Shown here piece after piece: positions 36,211 to 47,717 of a stretch of DNA of 64,000 bases. Origin of the DNA: Heterodera schachtii (Eukaryota > Nematoda > Chromadorea > Rhabditida > Heteroderidae); assembly GCA_023374025.1 (NCBI GenBank), contig SIJG01000072.1, positions 85,089 to 149,088 on the forward strand, read 5' to 3'. The notes beneath the pieces were generated by a model. It did no database searches, was not told where the DNA came from, and saw only the letters and a program-made list of their open reading frames with translations. The stretch's first letter is position 1; each line of letters opens with the position of its first letter. Made by a program: the position numbers and the translations under genes.

Positions 36211-38347
36211 TTAATTGTACAAAAATCGTATGGCCCTAACATCGTCGTCGGACAGTTCAAAGCCCGGCTGGTGCTCCTTTTTTCTTGGATACATCACAGC
36301 CCTTGGATCAGATGAATGTTCCAAGCCCAACAAATGGCCAATTTCGTGTGTCAATGTCTAAAAACAATAAAATAATTTAAATTTCATTATTTAAAAAATA
36401 AATGTTGTCCAAATTTTTTTTTTAAACTCGGATTTATTTTAAAAAATTCACTTCATTTTTCAATCTTTTCCTTGGTAATAAAATTTCTGTTCAATTCCCT
36501 GTTTGTAAATTCATTATTATTCTTTTGGTGCTACAAAATATTTTGTAATTTTTTTTTAAATTTTATTGCCCATTTTTATCAAATTGCCGGTAAAATAATT
36601 AAATTTTACCTGCAAAAGGTCAGTGCCATTGTGACCGTTCAATGTCCATTGTTCGTCCGCATCAACATGCAATTCACCGATCGGTGGATAAAATGCGTGT
36701 CCGATCACTCCATCTTAAAACTACTAAATTTTCAATTTTCATTTCCAGAAGTTCTAAGATTTATTACAAGAGGTGGGCCTAATTAATAGGGATTACATTT
36801 TTAGGCTCTAAAAACTGCCAAAATAGGTAGGCTCTAGGCTCTAAAAAACCCCCCAAATAGGCTCCAAAAAATGAAAAATAGGCTCTAAAAAACCCAATTT
36901 TTAGGGGTGTAAAATGACAAAATGTATTCAAAAAATTAAAAAAAAATTAGGGCAAATTAGTATTGAGATAAATATTTTTAAAATCACAAATTCTTGTCAA
37001 TAAATAAATAATTTTGGAGAAGAATTTTTGAAAATTTTTTCATTTCTTAGGGGTGTATTTTTGAAAATTTTCGAGTCGATACTTAGGGGGTGTATTTTTT
37101 GAAAAAATTTTTGGATCGTTTTTTAGGGGTGTATTTTCGTTTTTATTGCATTTTTGTTAATAATTTTGGGCAAAATGCCAAAATAGGCAAAAATAGGTTC
37201 TTTCAAAAATTTTTAGGCTTTTTAGGCGCTAAAAATAAAAGGCTTTTTTAAAATTCCAGACCGTATGTTTGCATTTGTCAAATAATTAAATCAAAAATTC
37301 GAAAATACACAAAACATTGCATTTGTAAATTTAAAAAAAAAAAAAAAAAATTTTTTTTTCGATTTTTTAAAAAAAATACGCTGTTTAGTCATTGTTTTGG
37401 TTTTATTATTTTTAATTTTTAATATTTTAAATTTACGGTTTACATTATTTTTTGCATTTTTTATTGCATATTTGGGCCTTTTTTGGGTTTTTAGGGATTG
37501 TTTTCGTGAAAATTTGGAATTTTTCGTTTTAGGGCATATTTTCGTGCATATTTCAACATATTAGGGGATATTTGAAGGATTTTAATGCTTGCTGCCTGTA
37601 ACTTTGAGGCATTAAAATAACAAATTATTATTTTTTTTTTTTCTGAATTTTCACCAGGCCCATCGAATGGCATATCGTCGCCATGATTTCCGCGCAAAAA
37701 GCGTATGTTCAAATGGGCACCCTTCTCGCTGTGTTTAAGTTCTTTGAAGCTTAACAATTTTGAGGCTTCTTCCCAAAAATTGAAGCCTCGGTGAAGTGTA
37801 TTTCTGAAAATAAATTTAAATTTTAAAAATTTTTAAAATATTTTTTGAGTACCACCTAATAATAAATTGGTCACCGGCATTCAAATTTTCACTGTCCAAT
37901 CGCCAAGTTAAGGCCAATTGTTCCCATTTATGCACTGGGATTACTTGAGAAAATTTAAATTAAATTAATTATTTAGAAAAAATAATTTAATTCTAAAAAA
38001 AATTTATTTATTTTTATTATAGAACTTTATTTTTCTAGCAACAAAAGTTTAAATCTCTTTTAAATATCCACTTTTTCAGCATTTGTTGGTAGTATATTTT
38101 AATTGCTCAATAATTTAAATAAATATTTTTGAATTTTAATAAAATTTAAAAAATTAAATAAATTAATGAAAAAATGAAATAAATTTGCTTTTCTGTGTAA
38201 TTTAAATAAAATAAAAATAAAATAAAACATTTTACCAAATCGTCTCTCCCTTCTGTTGATTGGAAGCGCATTGAAAAAGTAACAAACAAAAATATTCAGT
38301 ATAAAAAAAATTTGCACAAAAATCTTTTGTTGCTGAATTTTCACCAT
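36211..38347 (-). CDS. Compact secreted matrix metalloproteinase (matrixin)
   Basis: Zinc endopeptidase, probably extracellular. Exons (minus): 38347-38236, 37943-37856, 37803-37655, 36713-36610 and 36357-36211. All phases agree, giving 199 residues. A hydrophobic signal peptide (residues about 7-27) is followed almost at once by the dibasic RRERRF (32-37), which fits a furin-type site. The catalytic domain then begins [15 protein letters not shown] and continues with [16 protein letters not shown] and VIGHAFYPP. The zinc site is [11 protein letters not shown] (155-165), with the Met-turn VMYP at Met173. It ends after [12 protein letters not shown]. There is no PRCGxPD cysteine switch and essentially no prodomain, nor a hemopexin domain. 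The start was chosen as the only Met giving a signal peptide and correct phase. Substrate is unknown. Confidence 0.92.
36785..37265. repeat. Decayed relative of the 34,490 MITE
   Basis: The body matches 34,530-34,960 with substitutions: a run of AGGCTCTAAAAA repeats, CTTAGGGGTGTATTTTTGAA twice, and TTTTTATTGCATTTTTGTTA followed by TTTTGGGCAAAA. In the 34-kb copy the repeated word is TAGTTGCTAAAA. It sits in the intron between exons 4 and 3 of the metalloproteinase gene. Confidence 0.65.
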
Positions 38348-38769
38348 TTTGATTGGGTCTTTAGGTAATTAAATCAATTTGGATTATTTATGTACAACAA
38401 ACATAGCAAGCAAATGCGCGAAAATATTAATTATTACCTAATTGCGCATTTTGTGGTCACACCAATCCATGCGAATCCATCGGTCACGCAAATTAACCAA
38501 AAAAAAAGAAAAGAAAAAAGAGCAACAACAATAAAACATAAACAAAAACAAATTAGCCACACCAATTAATTAACTAATCACTGCTAATTATTCATAGCAA
38601 AAGCAGCTGCGCTTTATGATAATTAGTGATTAACAACAACAACTTGTTCCCAGCAAAAGCAAAATTTTCATATTAAATATATTTTTTTTTATTTATTTTT
38701 TGCTCGATTTATTAGGCATTATTAATTAATTAATATTTTTGTTGTTATTTTTGTAGACTCTTCGAGGAG

Positions 38770-38935
38770 AATGAGTGCGGACAATCGGTTAGTGGACAAT
38801 TCGTCAGTAATGGACAATCCGTCAGTGCATAATTCATTTTTACTTTATTTTATATAAAATCTTCCGTTTTAAAAATAAAATTTGCTGACGGATTGTCCGC
38901 TGACGGATTGTGTCCACTGACGGATTGTCCGGGGG
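38770..38935. repeat. Inverted 15-bp GGACAATCCGTCAGT repeats
   Basis: GGACAATCCGTCAGT-type words (three, with changes) at 38,783-38,828 face three inverted CTGACGGATTGTCC words at 38,884-38,935, separated by AT-rich DNA. Confidence 0.6.
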
Positions 38936-39308
38936 CCCTTATGTTAGAGAGGACACCTGCTGGATTCTCCGAGATTTCATCATTTAAATACATAAATATC
39001 ACATTTATTTGTTGATATTATTTCAAAAATTAGATATTTAATTCAAAGTAATTAAATTGCACAAAAATGTTTTTTTGTTTTTGACAAAATATATTTTTTT
39101 ATCACGTGAAAAGCATTTGAAAAAAAGTCTCATTTCCTCCACGAAAATACAATATATTTTCATCAGCATTATACATATTTCTATAATCAATAGTATATTA
39201 AATTTTTATAAAATAAATTTTATAATTAAAAAATTTATTTATTCGTTCCTATTTATTTAATTTTGTTTAGATTTTAATAAATAAATTATTTTTAGTTACC
39301 CAAAACAA

Positions 39309-41784
39309 TGCGACTTTTTCAAATTACATTCAACTTTTTCTTCATTTCTTCCTTTTTATTATTATCAATAATTAGTGCGTCTCCTAATAAGTTTAAAAAA
39401 GTAATTAAAAAGTTTTCAATCAAACTATTAATTATAAAATAATTAAAATTAATGAATTATCGGAAAAAGAAAATGCATTAATTAATGAAGCAATAAATTT
39501 AAAAGCAAATTTAATGAAAAAGAATAATTGTGAAATGGACGACGGTCTAATTAGGCTTTTCAAATTTCAGGAAATCTCATCATTGGAAGAATTTTTTGAT
39601 GAGGTGATTAATTAACCGATTATATAATATAATTAATTAAAATTATTAAAAAAAAGGCTTTTAATAATTTTATTAAAAAATTTCTCTTCAAGTGTTTTCT
39701 TGTTTTCAAAAAATATATGTACCTCCCTTAAGACAGGAGGAATTAATTTAAAAAAAAATTACTATTTAAAAATATATTTTTTTTTTGTAAAATTTTGATT
39801 AAAAAAAAATTTGCGCATCCTTTAATTTTATGCATTTTGCCATTTTTACTTTTCCCGTTAATGTATTTGATTAATTAATTATATTCGTATTATGTTTATT
39901 TTTAGAAAAAAATGGATGAATCCAATACCAATAATGAAGTTGAAGGTAAAAAATTCATAAAATAAATAATAATTAATTATTTATATTTATTTTTTTAATT
40001 TTTCCATTTAAAAATTTGTTTCTCAATCAGAAAAAGAAAGCAACAATATGCTTTTGAGTGCACAAATTTTTTCTAATAACATAAAGAATGATTGCAGTTT
40101 TTGGCCAATAAATGATGAATTTTCCGACAAATTTGTGCAACTAAATGACATTTCGCCAACAAATAAAATTTTAAAAATGTCAAATGACGCGATTTCATCG
40201 GTGCAACAAGCTAATATTGAAAAAAATTGTTCAAAAAATGGTGAAACGTCAGCAGAAAAAAAGAGAAAAATTGAATTAAAATACGATGGAAATATTTGGC
40301 ACAAAAATGAAAAATTAAATTCCGAAAATTTGAAACAAAAAGCAAAAATTGTTGAAAACCCAACCATAAATAATTATTTGCCAATTAATTTTATCAAAAT
40401 TTACAGAATGTTAGATAATTTTAAAGGTTCTCATGAAAAACGATGGAAAATTATTCGCAAATTTTTGTTGGGTATAAAAGCAGAAAATCTTGGCAAAAAC
40501 ATGCCCACTGAAAAGCAACAACAACAACAACAAAATGGGTCAGCAGATGTTTCGCCAAATTTTGAAAATTATTCAAAAAACATTTCGCCAAATTTGAAAA
40601 ATTATTCAAAAAATAAGCAAAAAATCCCGGAAATTTACACCGAAATTGATCAATTTTCGCAACAGAAGCAGCAAATTGATGCATACAAAGCGCAAATTGT
40701 CTCGGCATGGCAATTAGTTGACACGGCACTTTTATGCGTGGAAATTGCACTTTTGCCAATTTCGCAGCTGCTTAATGATGATGACATTTTGTATCGGCAT
40801 TTGTTCGAATTGGTCGACATGGACAAAGCGTTGTGCGCACTGATCAGTTCTGATCGGATGATCAACAATTTGGGGGAGTACGTCATGTGGACCCAAAGAG
40901 AGTTGCTAAAGGACAAAATGTTTGACGATGTGACCACATCCGGCTTGATGAGAAGCATGAAGGTGAGTCCGTACTAAAAAAACCATCAAAATTAAAATTT
41001 TACAAAAAAAAAAAATCATAAAAAATGGACAGAAAATAAATAAAAAAAATTTGATTAACAAATATTTTTTTTTTTTGAAATTTTACAAAGAGAACACTTG
41101 GGAGAAAATTATATTGTAATTAGTTCCTCAAAACTTATTAATTTGTCAATTTTAAATGGTTTTTAAAAAGTTACAGCATTCTAAAAAAAGTGTTATTCTA
41201 ATTTTTACACCTCAATTTTGAAAAAATATTCATAAAAATTTTTCGGTCTTCGTTTCCCTTTCTCATTTGCTGAATCATAATATCTTCTAAATGGCCAAAT
41301 TTTAGTTAATTATTGAGCCATTTTTCAAAAAATTTTCTATGAAAAAGGTGTCAATTTTAAATGATATTAATTTTATTCAAAAAATAAATTAAAAAAAATA
41401 TGTTTTATAGGTACTAAAAATATATTTTGTTAATTTTCAAAATAAAAAAATATTTTTTGAATTGATATAATAAATAATTTTTAAAAAATTCAGTATCTCA
41501 TCACAAGATCATTCGAATCGCGAAAACAATGTTATGAAAATGAGAATAAAATTTTGTTGAATCTGCGCGTTTATTTCCGTCTGTTTGGCGCCATTGAGCG
41601 CCAAATTTCGACAAGAAAAATTGAGGATACGGTAAAAGAGATTGGAAGCACTACGGTAGAAATGGAATGGATCATCCTACACAATTTTGCGCACAATTTT
41701 TTTGAAAAAATGAAGGATTTTGTGAAAATTACAGCAGAGGTTGGCGTTGAGCAGGCCAAGCAACGACAGTGCGAAAATTTATGA
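39309..41784 (+). CDS. Unrecognised putatively secreted protein, multi-exon
   Basis: I do not recognise the family. A TTTTTAG acceptor at about 39,295 lies just before ATG 39,309, which opens a typical signal peptide (hydrophobic FNFFFISSFLLLLSIISA). Further coding segments are 39,451-39,603, 39,906-39,945, 40,031-40,962 and 41,494-41,784. The last three are joined in phase by canonical GT/AG sites and end at TGA. The bridge between the signal-peptide exon (to about 39,400) and KINELSEKEN at 39,451 is out of frame and I find no AG acceptor, so a frameshift, sequence error or missed splice exists there. The middle region is Asn/Lys/Gln-rich with a CAA run, and the C-terminal part is a helical stretch with ALLCVEIALLPISQLL and a final Cys. 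Secretion is inferred; function is unknown. Confidence 0.6.
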
Positions 41785-42039
41785 GAATTTTAACGAATTT
41801 ATTACTGTTTTATTGCATAAATTTTATTGATTTCTTGGATTTTTTTTTTGGGCGGCGGGGAAGGTGCTAGGTATGTCGTTATAAAAAAAACCATCAAATG
41901 AAAATTTTAAATAAAAAACTACCCATAATTTGCTCAAAACCACAACTAAATTTTTAATCCATGATAACATTCGATAGCCCTAGCAGTTCTCTATTAGCCT
42001 GGAAAAATTCAAAAAATTTTATTAAATTTGAACAAACTT

Positions 42040-42330
42040 ATGTCCAAAAGAACGATAAATGTCCACTGTCCAAATGTCGCTGTCCAGATGTCCACTGTCC
42101 AAATGTCCACTGTCCAAATGTCCACTGTCCAGATGTCCACTGCCGAAATGTCCACTGTCCAATTGTCCGGTTCTGTCCAAATTACTTCACTGTCCAAATG
42201 TCCACTGTCCAAATGTCCACTGTCCAAATGTCCACTGTCCAGATGTCCACTGCCGAAATGTCCACTGTCCAATTGTCCGGTTCTGTCCAAATTACTTCAC
42301 TGTCCAAATGTCCACTGTCCAAATGTCCGG
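42040..42330. repeat. 15-bp minisatellite (CACTGTCCAAATGTC) with a ~122-bp higher-order unit
   Basis: The unit is about 15 bp, with variants TGTCCAGATG, CTGCCGAAATG and TGTCCAATTGTCC. A block ending CCGGTTCTGTCCAAATTACT occurs twice about 122 bp apart. Open frames through it are repeat artefacts. Confidence 0.85.
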
Positions 42331-42534
42331 GAGCCTTTTTTTCCATCTTATAATGGTACTTTTAGCTATTTCCAAAAGGTCAGCAAATTTCTTTGTCAAT
42401 TAAAGAAGGATTTGCATTCTTCATTTTACAATAATAATACAGATTCATTTTACTCCTTTTTTGTTGATTGGAATGACAAATTCCTCCTAAAATTAAATAA
42501 ATAAATTAATTAAATATATAAATTAAATTAAAAA

Positions 42535-42825
42535 TTCACGTTTGCTCAGTTTTATGCCAAATTCCTTTTTCCATTTTCGGAATGTTTCTGGGTGAATGCC
42601 AGACTCTTTCGCGAATTGCTTCTGTTTTCAATATATTTTGGCATTTTTTTTAATCTCGGGTCAATCCGTTCAACTAATTCCTCTTTTTTATCTTCAAAAT
42701 TTATTCTTTTCTTAAGGAAAATTTTAAGAATTTCTGAAAACAAAATCGTTCCATTCGCCAATTTTTTTCGATTAATTAATTATAAAAAATGCGATCACTC
42801 ATTGATTATTGATCTCCAATAGAAT
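42535..42825 (-). pseudogene. Inverted fragment of the HTH-repeat gene (copy 1)
   Basis: The minus strand reads ESGIHPETFRKWKKEFGIKL preceded, in a shifted frame, by a KKEELVERIDPRLKK stretch. This parallels KKREFIERINEFKRMYKK and ELGISKKTFINWKKEF of the gene at 43,634. A frame break separates the two parts, so this looks like a degraded, divergently oriented relative. It is repeated at 45,795-46,085. Confidence 0.6.
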
Positions 42826-42954
42826 TTTAAAATAAATTAGCATTATTTGATCAATTAAAATAATGATTCAAAATAACAGATTTTATCACAATTTAACATG
42901 CATAAATTTATTAAAAAGTCATAAATTATGACAGGGAATATGGTAATTTCTCGG

Positions 42955-43325
42955 ACTCGCTCAGTTGGGCGCCGGCACGTTTGGGCGCCAGCGGGTTTTT
43001 GGCTATAACTTTTTTCTTTGTCAACTAAATCTAACAATCTTGGTATCATTTGAGAGCCCTTCAGGTGCTTTATTAGCCTGCAAAATTTTGAAAAACTCGT
43101 TAAGGTTCAAAAAAGTTATGGCCAGAAGAATCCAAAAAAGTAGATTTTCCAACCTTTTTGGCCATAAATTTGTTCAAAATTGACGAAATTTTTTGGAATT
43201 TTGCAGGCTAATAGAGGACACTTAGGGCTTACGAATGATACCAAGAATGTTGGATTTGGTTGACAAAGAAAAATTTATAGCCAAAAACATGCTGGCACCC
43301 AAACGTGCCGGCGCCTAACTGAGGT
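42955..43325. mobile_element. Palindromic MITE between the inverted HTH fragment and the HTH gene (copy 1)
   Basis: The left arm GGCGCCGGCACGTTTGGGCG then GGCTATAACTTTTTTCTTTG is mirrored by CAAAGAAAAATTTATAGCC and CCCAAACGTGCCGGCGCC. The core is GGTATCATTTGAGAGCCCTT on the left and a closer match to the family core on the right. Duplicated at 46,218-46,588. Confidence 0.8.
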
Positions 43326-43633
43326 AAACCATAATTTCTTTCTGTGGGTAGGCATACAACAATGATCATTTTTAACTGTTTCGTAAACATAAAAATATAA
43401 ATTAATTATGCTGGTAGCCTTTCTTTTTTAAATTTTTTTATCATCAACAAAACAATGATGGTTGATGAATTCAGGGCTTTTAGATTATTTTAATTTTTAT
43501 TTTTCAATATTTTCTTAATTATTTTTTTAAAAATACTATAGAAGATCAGTTTCACGATTGATTGAATTTTGCCAACGCTTCTCCACTTTCATAAAGCAAA
43601 AATAAAAAATTAAAATATTTATTTTTTTAACAG

Positions 43634-44453
43634 ATGCATTTTCTTATTTTTGTTTTTGTGTTCTTATTCATAAACAATTCAACTGACAAAGTTTTTTCAG
43701 TTAATTTATGTGAAAATAATGGGAAAATACGGCCAAATTTTGCCGAAATATTTGGCCAAGAATGGGAAAATGCACAAATTGAAGAAAATGAAAATGAAAT
43801 TGATCAAAATGAAAATTACCAGCAAATTGATCAAATTGAATTAAATTCAATCGATGATGATCAGAATGACCAATTGAATGATCAACAAAAACTCGACATT
43901 ATTCACAAATTTCATGCGATAAAAGAAGGAATTAAGAAAAGGGGGAAATATTCGTCAAAAGTTTGGACGAAAATTGAGCAAAAAATTGCGCAAAAATTGA
44001 GAATTAATCGAAAAACAATTTACAAATGGAAAAAAGAATTAAAAATAAATAAAAATAAAAATAATGAAAAGAATTATTATGAAAAGAAAAAGAGGGAATT
44101 TATTGAACGAATTAATGAGTTTAAAAGAATGTACAAAAAAGGAAAACAGAAACAATTTGCGGAAGAGTTGGGCATTAGCAAAAAAACATTCATTAATTGG
44201 AAAAAGGAATTTGACATTGAAATTTGTTGTAAAAGTAAACGAAAATTAAAATTTTAATTTATTTATTATTTCATATTTAATTTTATTATTTTTAGATGCA
44301 AATCGATACTCCAATGAAGAAAAAACGGCAAAAATGAATATTTATTATAAAATGAAGAAAGAAAATCCCTCTTTAACTGACAAAGAAATTGCTGGCCTTT
44401 TGAAAATTTCAATCGACTCTCTAAGAAAATGGAAAAAACAAATAAATTTGTAA
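43634..44453 (+). CDS. Secreted protein with three helix-turn-helix-like repeats
   Basis: Exon 1 is 43,634-44,234 and exon 2 is 44,296-44,453, joined at AAAA|GTAAAC and TTTTTAG|AT in phase. The ATG directly follows TTTTTTTAACAG, which fits a trans-splice (spliced-leader) acceptor. Residues 1-22 form a signal peptide (MHFLIFVFVFLFINNSTDKV). Then comes an acidic Asn/Asp/Glu/Gln-rich linker and three similar lysine-rich modules ending KLRINRKTIYKWKKEL, ELGISKKTFINWKKEF and LLKISIDSLRKWKKQI. Each has a short helix, a turn and a W-K-K helix like homeodomain-type or Psq/transposase HTHs. Combining a secretory signal with DNA-binding-like repeats is unusual. I do not recognise a named family; function is unknown. 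It lies in a tandem duplication. Confidence 0.75.
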
Positions 44454-44574
44454 ATTTTCTTAATTTTTTTTTTCAAATTCCTCTCTATCTGTGATGTAAT
44501 AATCTGATGATGTTGTTTTTTCTTTTATTTATCATTTTTTAATTCCCATTCTTTTAAAATGCGTTAATGAGGTT

Positions 44575-45171
44575 TCAATTAAGCCTATTTTTGAAACCAA
44601 AATCATTAATAGAGGAGGAGATGTCAATGTGAAATTTTAAAGTTGGCCTTATTTTTCCATTCTTTTCACATAAATTAACTGATAAAATTTTGTCCAATTT
44701 TCGGTGCCGGTTGATGAAGCTGCGAAAATCTTCGCCTTCACTTCTCACCGCTTTCAAGCACTCATATCGATCAATGAAGACCGATTGCGGACGCGCAAAT
44801 AACTTTTCCATTCTTTGCACTGTCGCATCAAAATTAAAATCAGTCACTGCTGACGGCAGCACCGAACGGCTGTACTCACTGAACGCTGCTTCACTAAGCT
44901 TGTTCATGAGCGCCTTAACCTTGATTCCGTCGGCGGCATTTGGCGCGGCACAGTCAAGTGCAAATTTGAAGCGCGAGATCCATTCCGATACTCGGCTTTT
45001 ATCATCATTCTGCTCAAAAGCCATGATGTCGGGAAGTGCCGGAATTGTTGTGGGCGCAGTTGCTTGTCCAGCCAAATTCTGCGTTTGATGTGTCAGCAAT
45101 TGCTGAACCAATTGTTGCTGTTGCGCCAATGTGTCCATCAATTGTTGAATTGTTCCGTTTTGGTTGGCCAT
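44575..45171 (-). pseudogene. LTR-retrotransposon gag fragment
   Basis: The minus strand from ATG 45,171 reads a Gln-rich start, then AFEQNDDKSRVSEWISRFKF, KVKALMNKLSEAAF and a YECLKAVRSEGEDFRSFINR-type stretch, a typical gag layout. The frame then runs into unrelated sequence at about 44,690. No zinc knuckle or polymerase follows. It is a 5' fragment lying between the two duplicated HTH blocks. Confidence 0.7.
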
Positions 45172-45179
45172 TTTCGTCG

Positions 45180-45790
45180 AATAACCGCTCCTGGCGGAAC
45201 CTCAACCGCCTAGGTTTATTGGTTTTTGTGTTGAATAAAACCGCACCTGGCGGAAACCGCAACCGTATTGGTATCTAGGTTTTTTGTCGAATTTCACGAT
45301 TAACCGCGCCTGGCGGATTAATCGGACTGACGAATTTGGCTTGTTGAAAATAAGGTGCCTCCTGGCCGACCTTTTTGTAGACAAATTTAATAAATTGCAC
45401 TCAGCAATTTATCCAAATCAGGCGCTGAGCTCAAATGTAGGGCGTCGCCAATTTGTTCGGTCCCCGAAATGTCGAAGAGACGAACAAATAAATAAATTTA
45501 TCGAAGACAAATTAAAATAACAAATAAATAAGTCGGAGGACGGCGGAGGAGAGCAATTGGAAATGTGAACACAAATATGGAACTGAATGAAACAAATGAG
45601 GGGAGGGCAAAGGGTCACAAATACAATCAATAGGAATGTGCTGACCGTGAATGGTCAGACACACAAATAACAACAAATGGAAATGAGTGAATGTGTCTGA
45701 CTGGGAATGGTCAGACACAACAAATAAACAATAAATAAAAATAATTAAATTAAATAAATGTCTCTCGGGTCCCACCCGAACAATAAATTA
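45180..45790 (-). mobile_element. Probable leader and LTR remnant of the gag fragment
   Basis: Upstream of the gag start (minus strand) lie CCTGGCGGAAC-like words spaced about 60 bp apart (45,190, 45,247, 45,310). Further on come GGTCAGACACA repeats at about 45,650 and 45,710, and TCTCGGGTCCCACCCGA at 45,764. Clear LTR ends are not visible. Homology to the duplicated block resumes at about 45,787. Confidence 0.4.
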
Positions 45791-45794
45791 AATT

Positions 45795-46085
45795 AAAAAT
45801 TCGTTTGCTCAGTTTTATGCCTAATTCCTTTTTCCATTTTCGGAATGTTTCTGGGTGAATGCCAAACTCTTTCGCGAATTGCTTCTGTTTTCAATATATT
45901 TTGGCATTTTTTTTAATCTCGGGTCAATCCGTTCAACTAATTCCTCTTTTTTATCTTCAAAATTTATTCTTTTCTTAAGGAAAATTTTAAGAATTTCTGA
46001 AAACAAAATCGTTCCATTCGCCAATTTTTTTCGATTAATTAATTATAAAAAATGCGATCACTCAGTGATTATTGATCTTCAGTAG
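45795..46085 (-). pseudogene. Inverted fragment of the HTH-repeat gene (copy 2)
   Basis: Almost identical to 42,535-42,825, with the same frame break between the KKEELVERIDPRLKK part and the WKKEFGIKL part, so the lesion predates the duplication. Confidence 0.6.
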
Positions 46086-46217
46086 AATTTTAAAATAAAT
46101 TAGCATTATTTGATAAATTAAAATAATGATTCAAAATAACAGATTTTATCACAATTTAACATGCATAAATTTATTAAAAAGTCATAAATTATGACAGGGA
46201 ATATGGTAATTTCTCGG

Positions 46218-46588
46218 ACTCGCTCAGTTGGGCGCCGGCACGTTTGGGCGCCAGCGGGTTTTTGGCTATAACTTTTTTCTTTGTCAACTAAATCTAACAA
46301 TCTTGGTATCATTTGAGAGCCCTTCAGGTGCTTTATTAGCCTGCAAAATTTTGAAAAACTCGTTAAGGTTCAAAAAAGTTATGGCCAGAAGAATCCAAAA
46401 AAGTAGATTTCCCAACCTTTTTGGCCATAAATTTGTTCAAAATTGACGAAATTTTTTGGAATTTTGCAGGTTAATAGAGGACACTTAGGGCTTACGAATG
46501 ATACCAAGAATGTTGGATTTGGTTGACAAGGAAAAATTTATAGCCAAAAACATGCTGGCACCCAAACGTGCCGGCGCCTAACTGAGGT
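46218..46588. mobile_element. Palindromic MITE (copy 2)
   Basis: Duplicate of 42,955-43,325 with a few substitutions. Confidence 0.8.
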
Positions 46589-46903
46589 AAACCATAATTT
46601 CTTTCTGTGGGTAGGCATACAACAATGATCATTTTTAACTGTTTCGTAAACATAAAAATATAAATTAATTATGCTGGTAGCCTTTCTTTTTTAAATTTTT
46701 AAATTTTTTATCATCAACAAAACAATGATGTTTGATGAATTCAGGGCTTTTAGATTATTTTAATTTTTATTTTTCAATATTTTCTTAATTATTTTTTTAA
46801 AAATACTATAGAAGATCAGTTTCACGATTGATTGAATTTTGCCAACGCTTCTCCACTTTCATAAAGCAAAAATAAAAAATTAAAATATTTATTTTTTTAA
46901 CAG

Positions 46904-47717
46904 ATGCATTTTCTTATTTTTGTTTTTGTGTTCTTATTCATAAACAATTCAACTGACAAAGTTTTTTCAGTTAATTTATGTGAAAATAATGGGAAAATAC
47001 GGCCAAATTTTGCCGAAATATTTGGCCAAGAATGGGAAAATGCACAAATTGAAGAAAATGAAAATGAAATTGATCAAAATGAAAATTACCAGCAAATTGA
47101 TCAAATTGAATTAAATTCAATCGATGATGATCAGAATGACCAATTGAATGATCAACAAAAACTCGACATTATTCACAAATTTCATGCGATAAAAGAAGGA
47201 ATTAAGAAAAGGGGGAAATATTCGTCAAAAGTTTGGACGAAAATTGAGCAAAAAATTGCGCAAAAATTGAGAATTAATCGAAAAACAATTTACAAATGGA
47301 AAAAAGAATTAAAAATAAATAAAAATAATGAAAAGAATTATTATGAAAAGAAAAAGAGGGAATTTATTGAACGAATTAATGAGTTTAAAAGAATGTACAA
47401 AAAAAGGAAAACAGAAACAATTTGCGAAAGAATTGGGCATTGGCAAAAAAACATTCATTAATTGGAAAAAGGAATTTGACATTGAAATTTGTTGTAAAAG
47501 TAAACGAAAATTAAATTTTAATTTATTTATTATTTCATATTTAATTTTATTATTTTTAGATGCAAATCGATACTCCAATGAAGAAAAAACGGCAAAAATG
47601 AATATTTATTATGAAATGAAGAAAGAAAATCCCTCTTTAACTGACAAAGAAATTGCTGACCTTTTGAAAATTTCATTAGAAACTCTAAGAAGATGGAAAA
47701 AACAAATAAATTCGTAA
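46904..47717 (+). pseudogene. Second copy of the secreted HTH-repeat gene, frameshifted
   Basis: Same exon plan as the gene at 43,634: ATG after TTTTTTTAACAG, exon 1 to about 47,502, exon 2 from about 47,561 to the stop at 47,715-47,717. Relative to copy 1 it lacks 6 bp in an AAAAAT run. It also has one extra A in the poly-A after GTAC at about 47,397, which throws the second HTH module out of frame; the remaining modules are intact in the shifted frame. Either a recent pseudogene or a homopolymer assembly error. Confidence 0.7.

Larger units (their letters stand above)
42530..44690. repeat. Tandem segmental duplication, copy 1
   Basis: Nearly identical (by eye above 95%) to 45,790-47,955, offset by about 3.27 kb. 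It contains an inverted HTH-gene fragment, a palindrome and the HTH-repeat gene. Homology ends at AACTGATAAAATTTTGTC, where copy 1 runs into a retroelement gag fragment. Confidence 0.9.

Noticed and set aside
42040..42330. CRISPR array
   Set aside because: The spacers are not unique; it is a head-to-tail 15-bp minisatellite in a eukaryotic genome.
45418..45775. Small secreted-looking minus-strand proteins
   Set aside because: Translations of LTR/leader remnant sequence with repeated GGTCAGACACA; no family support.
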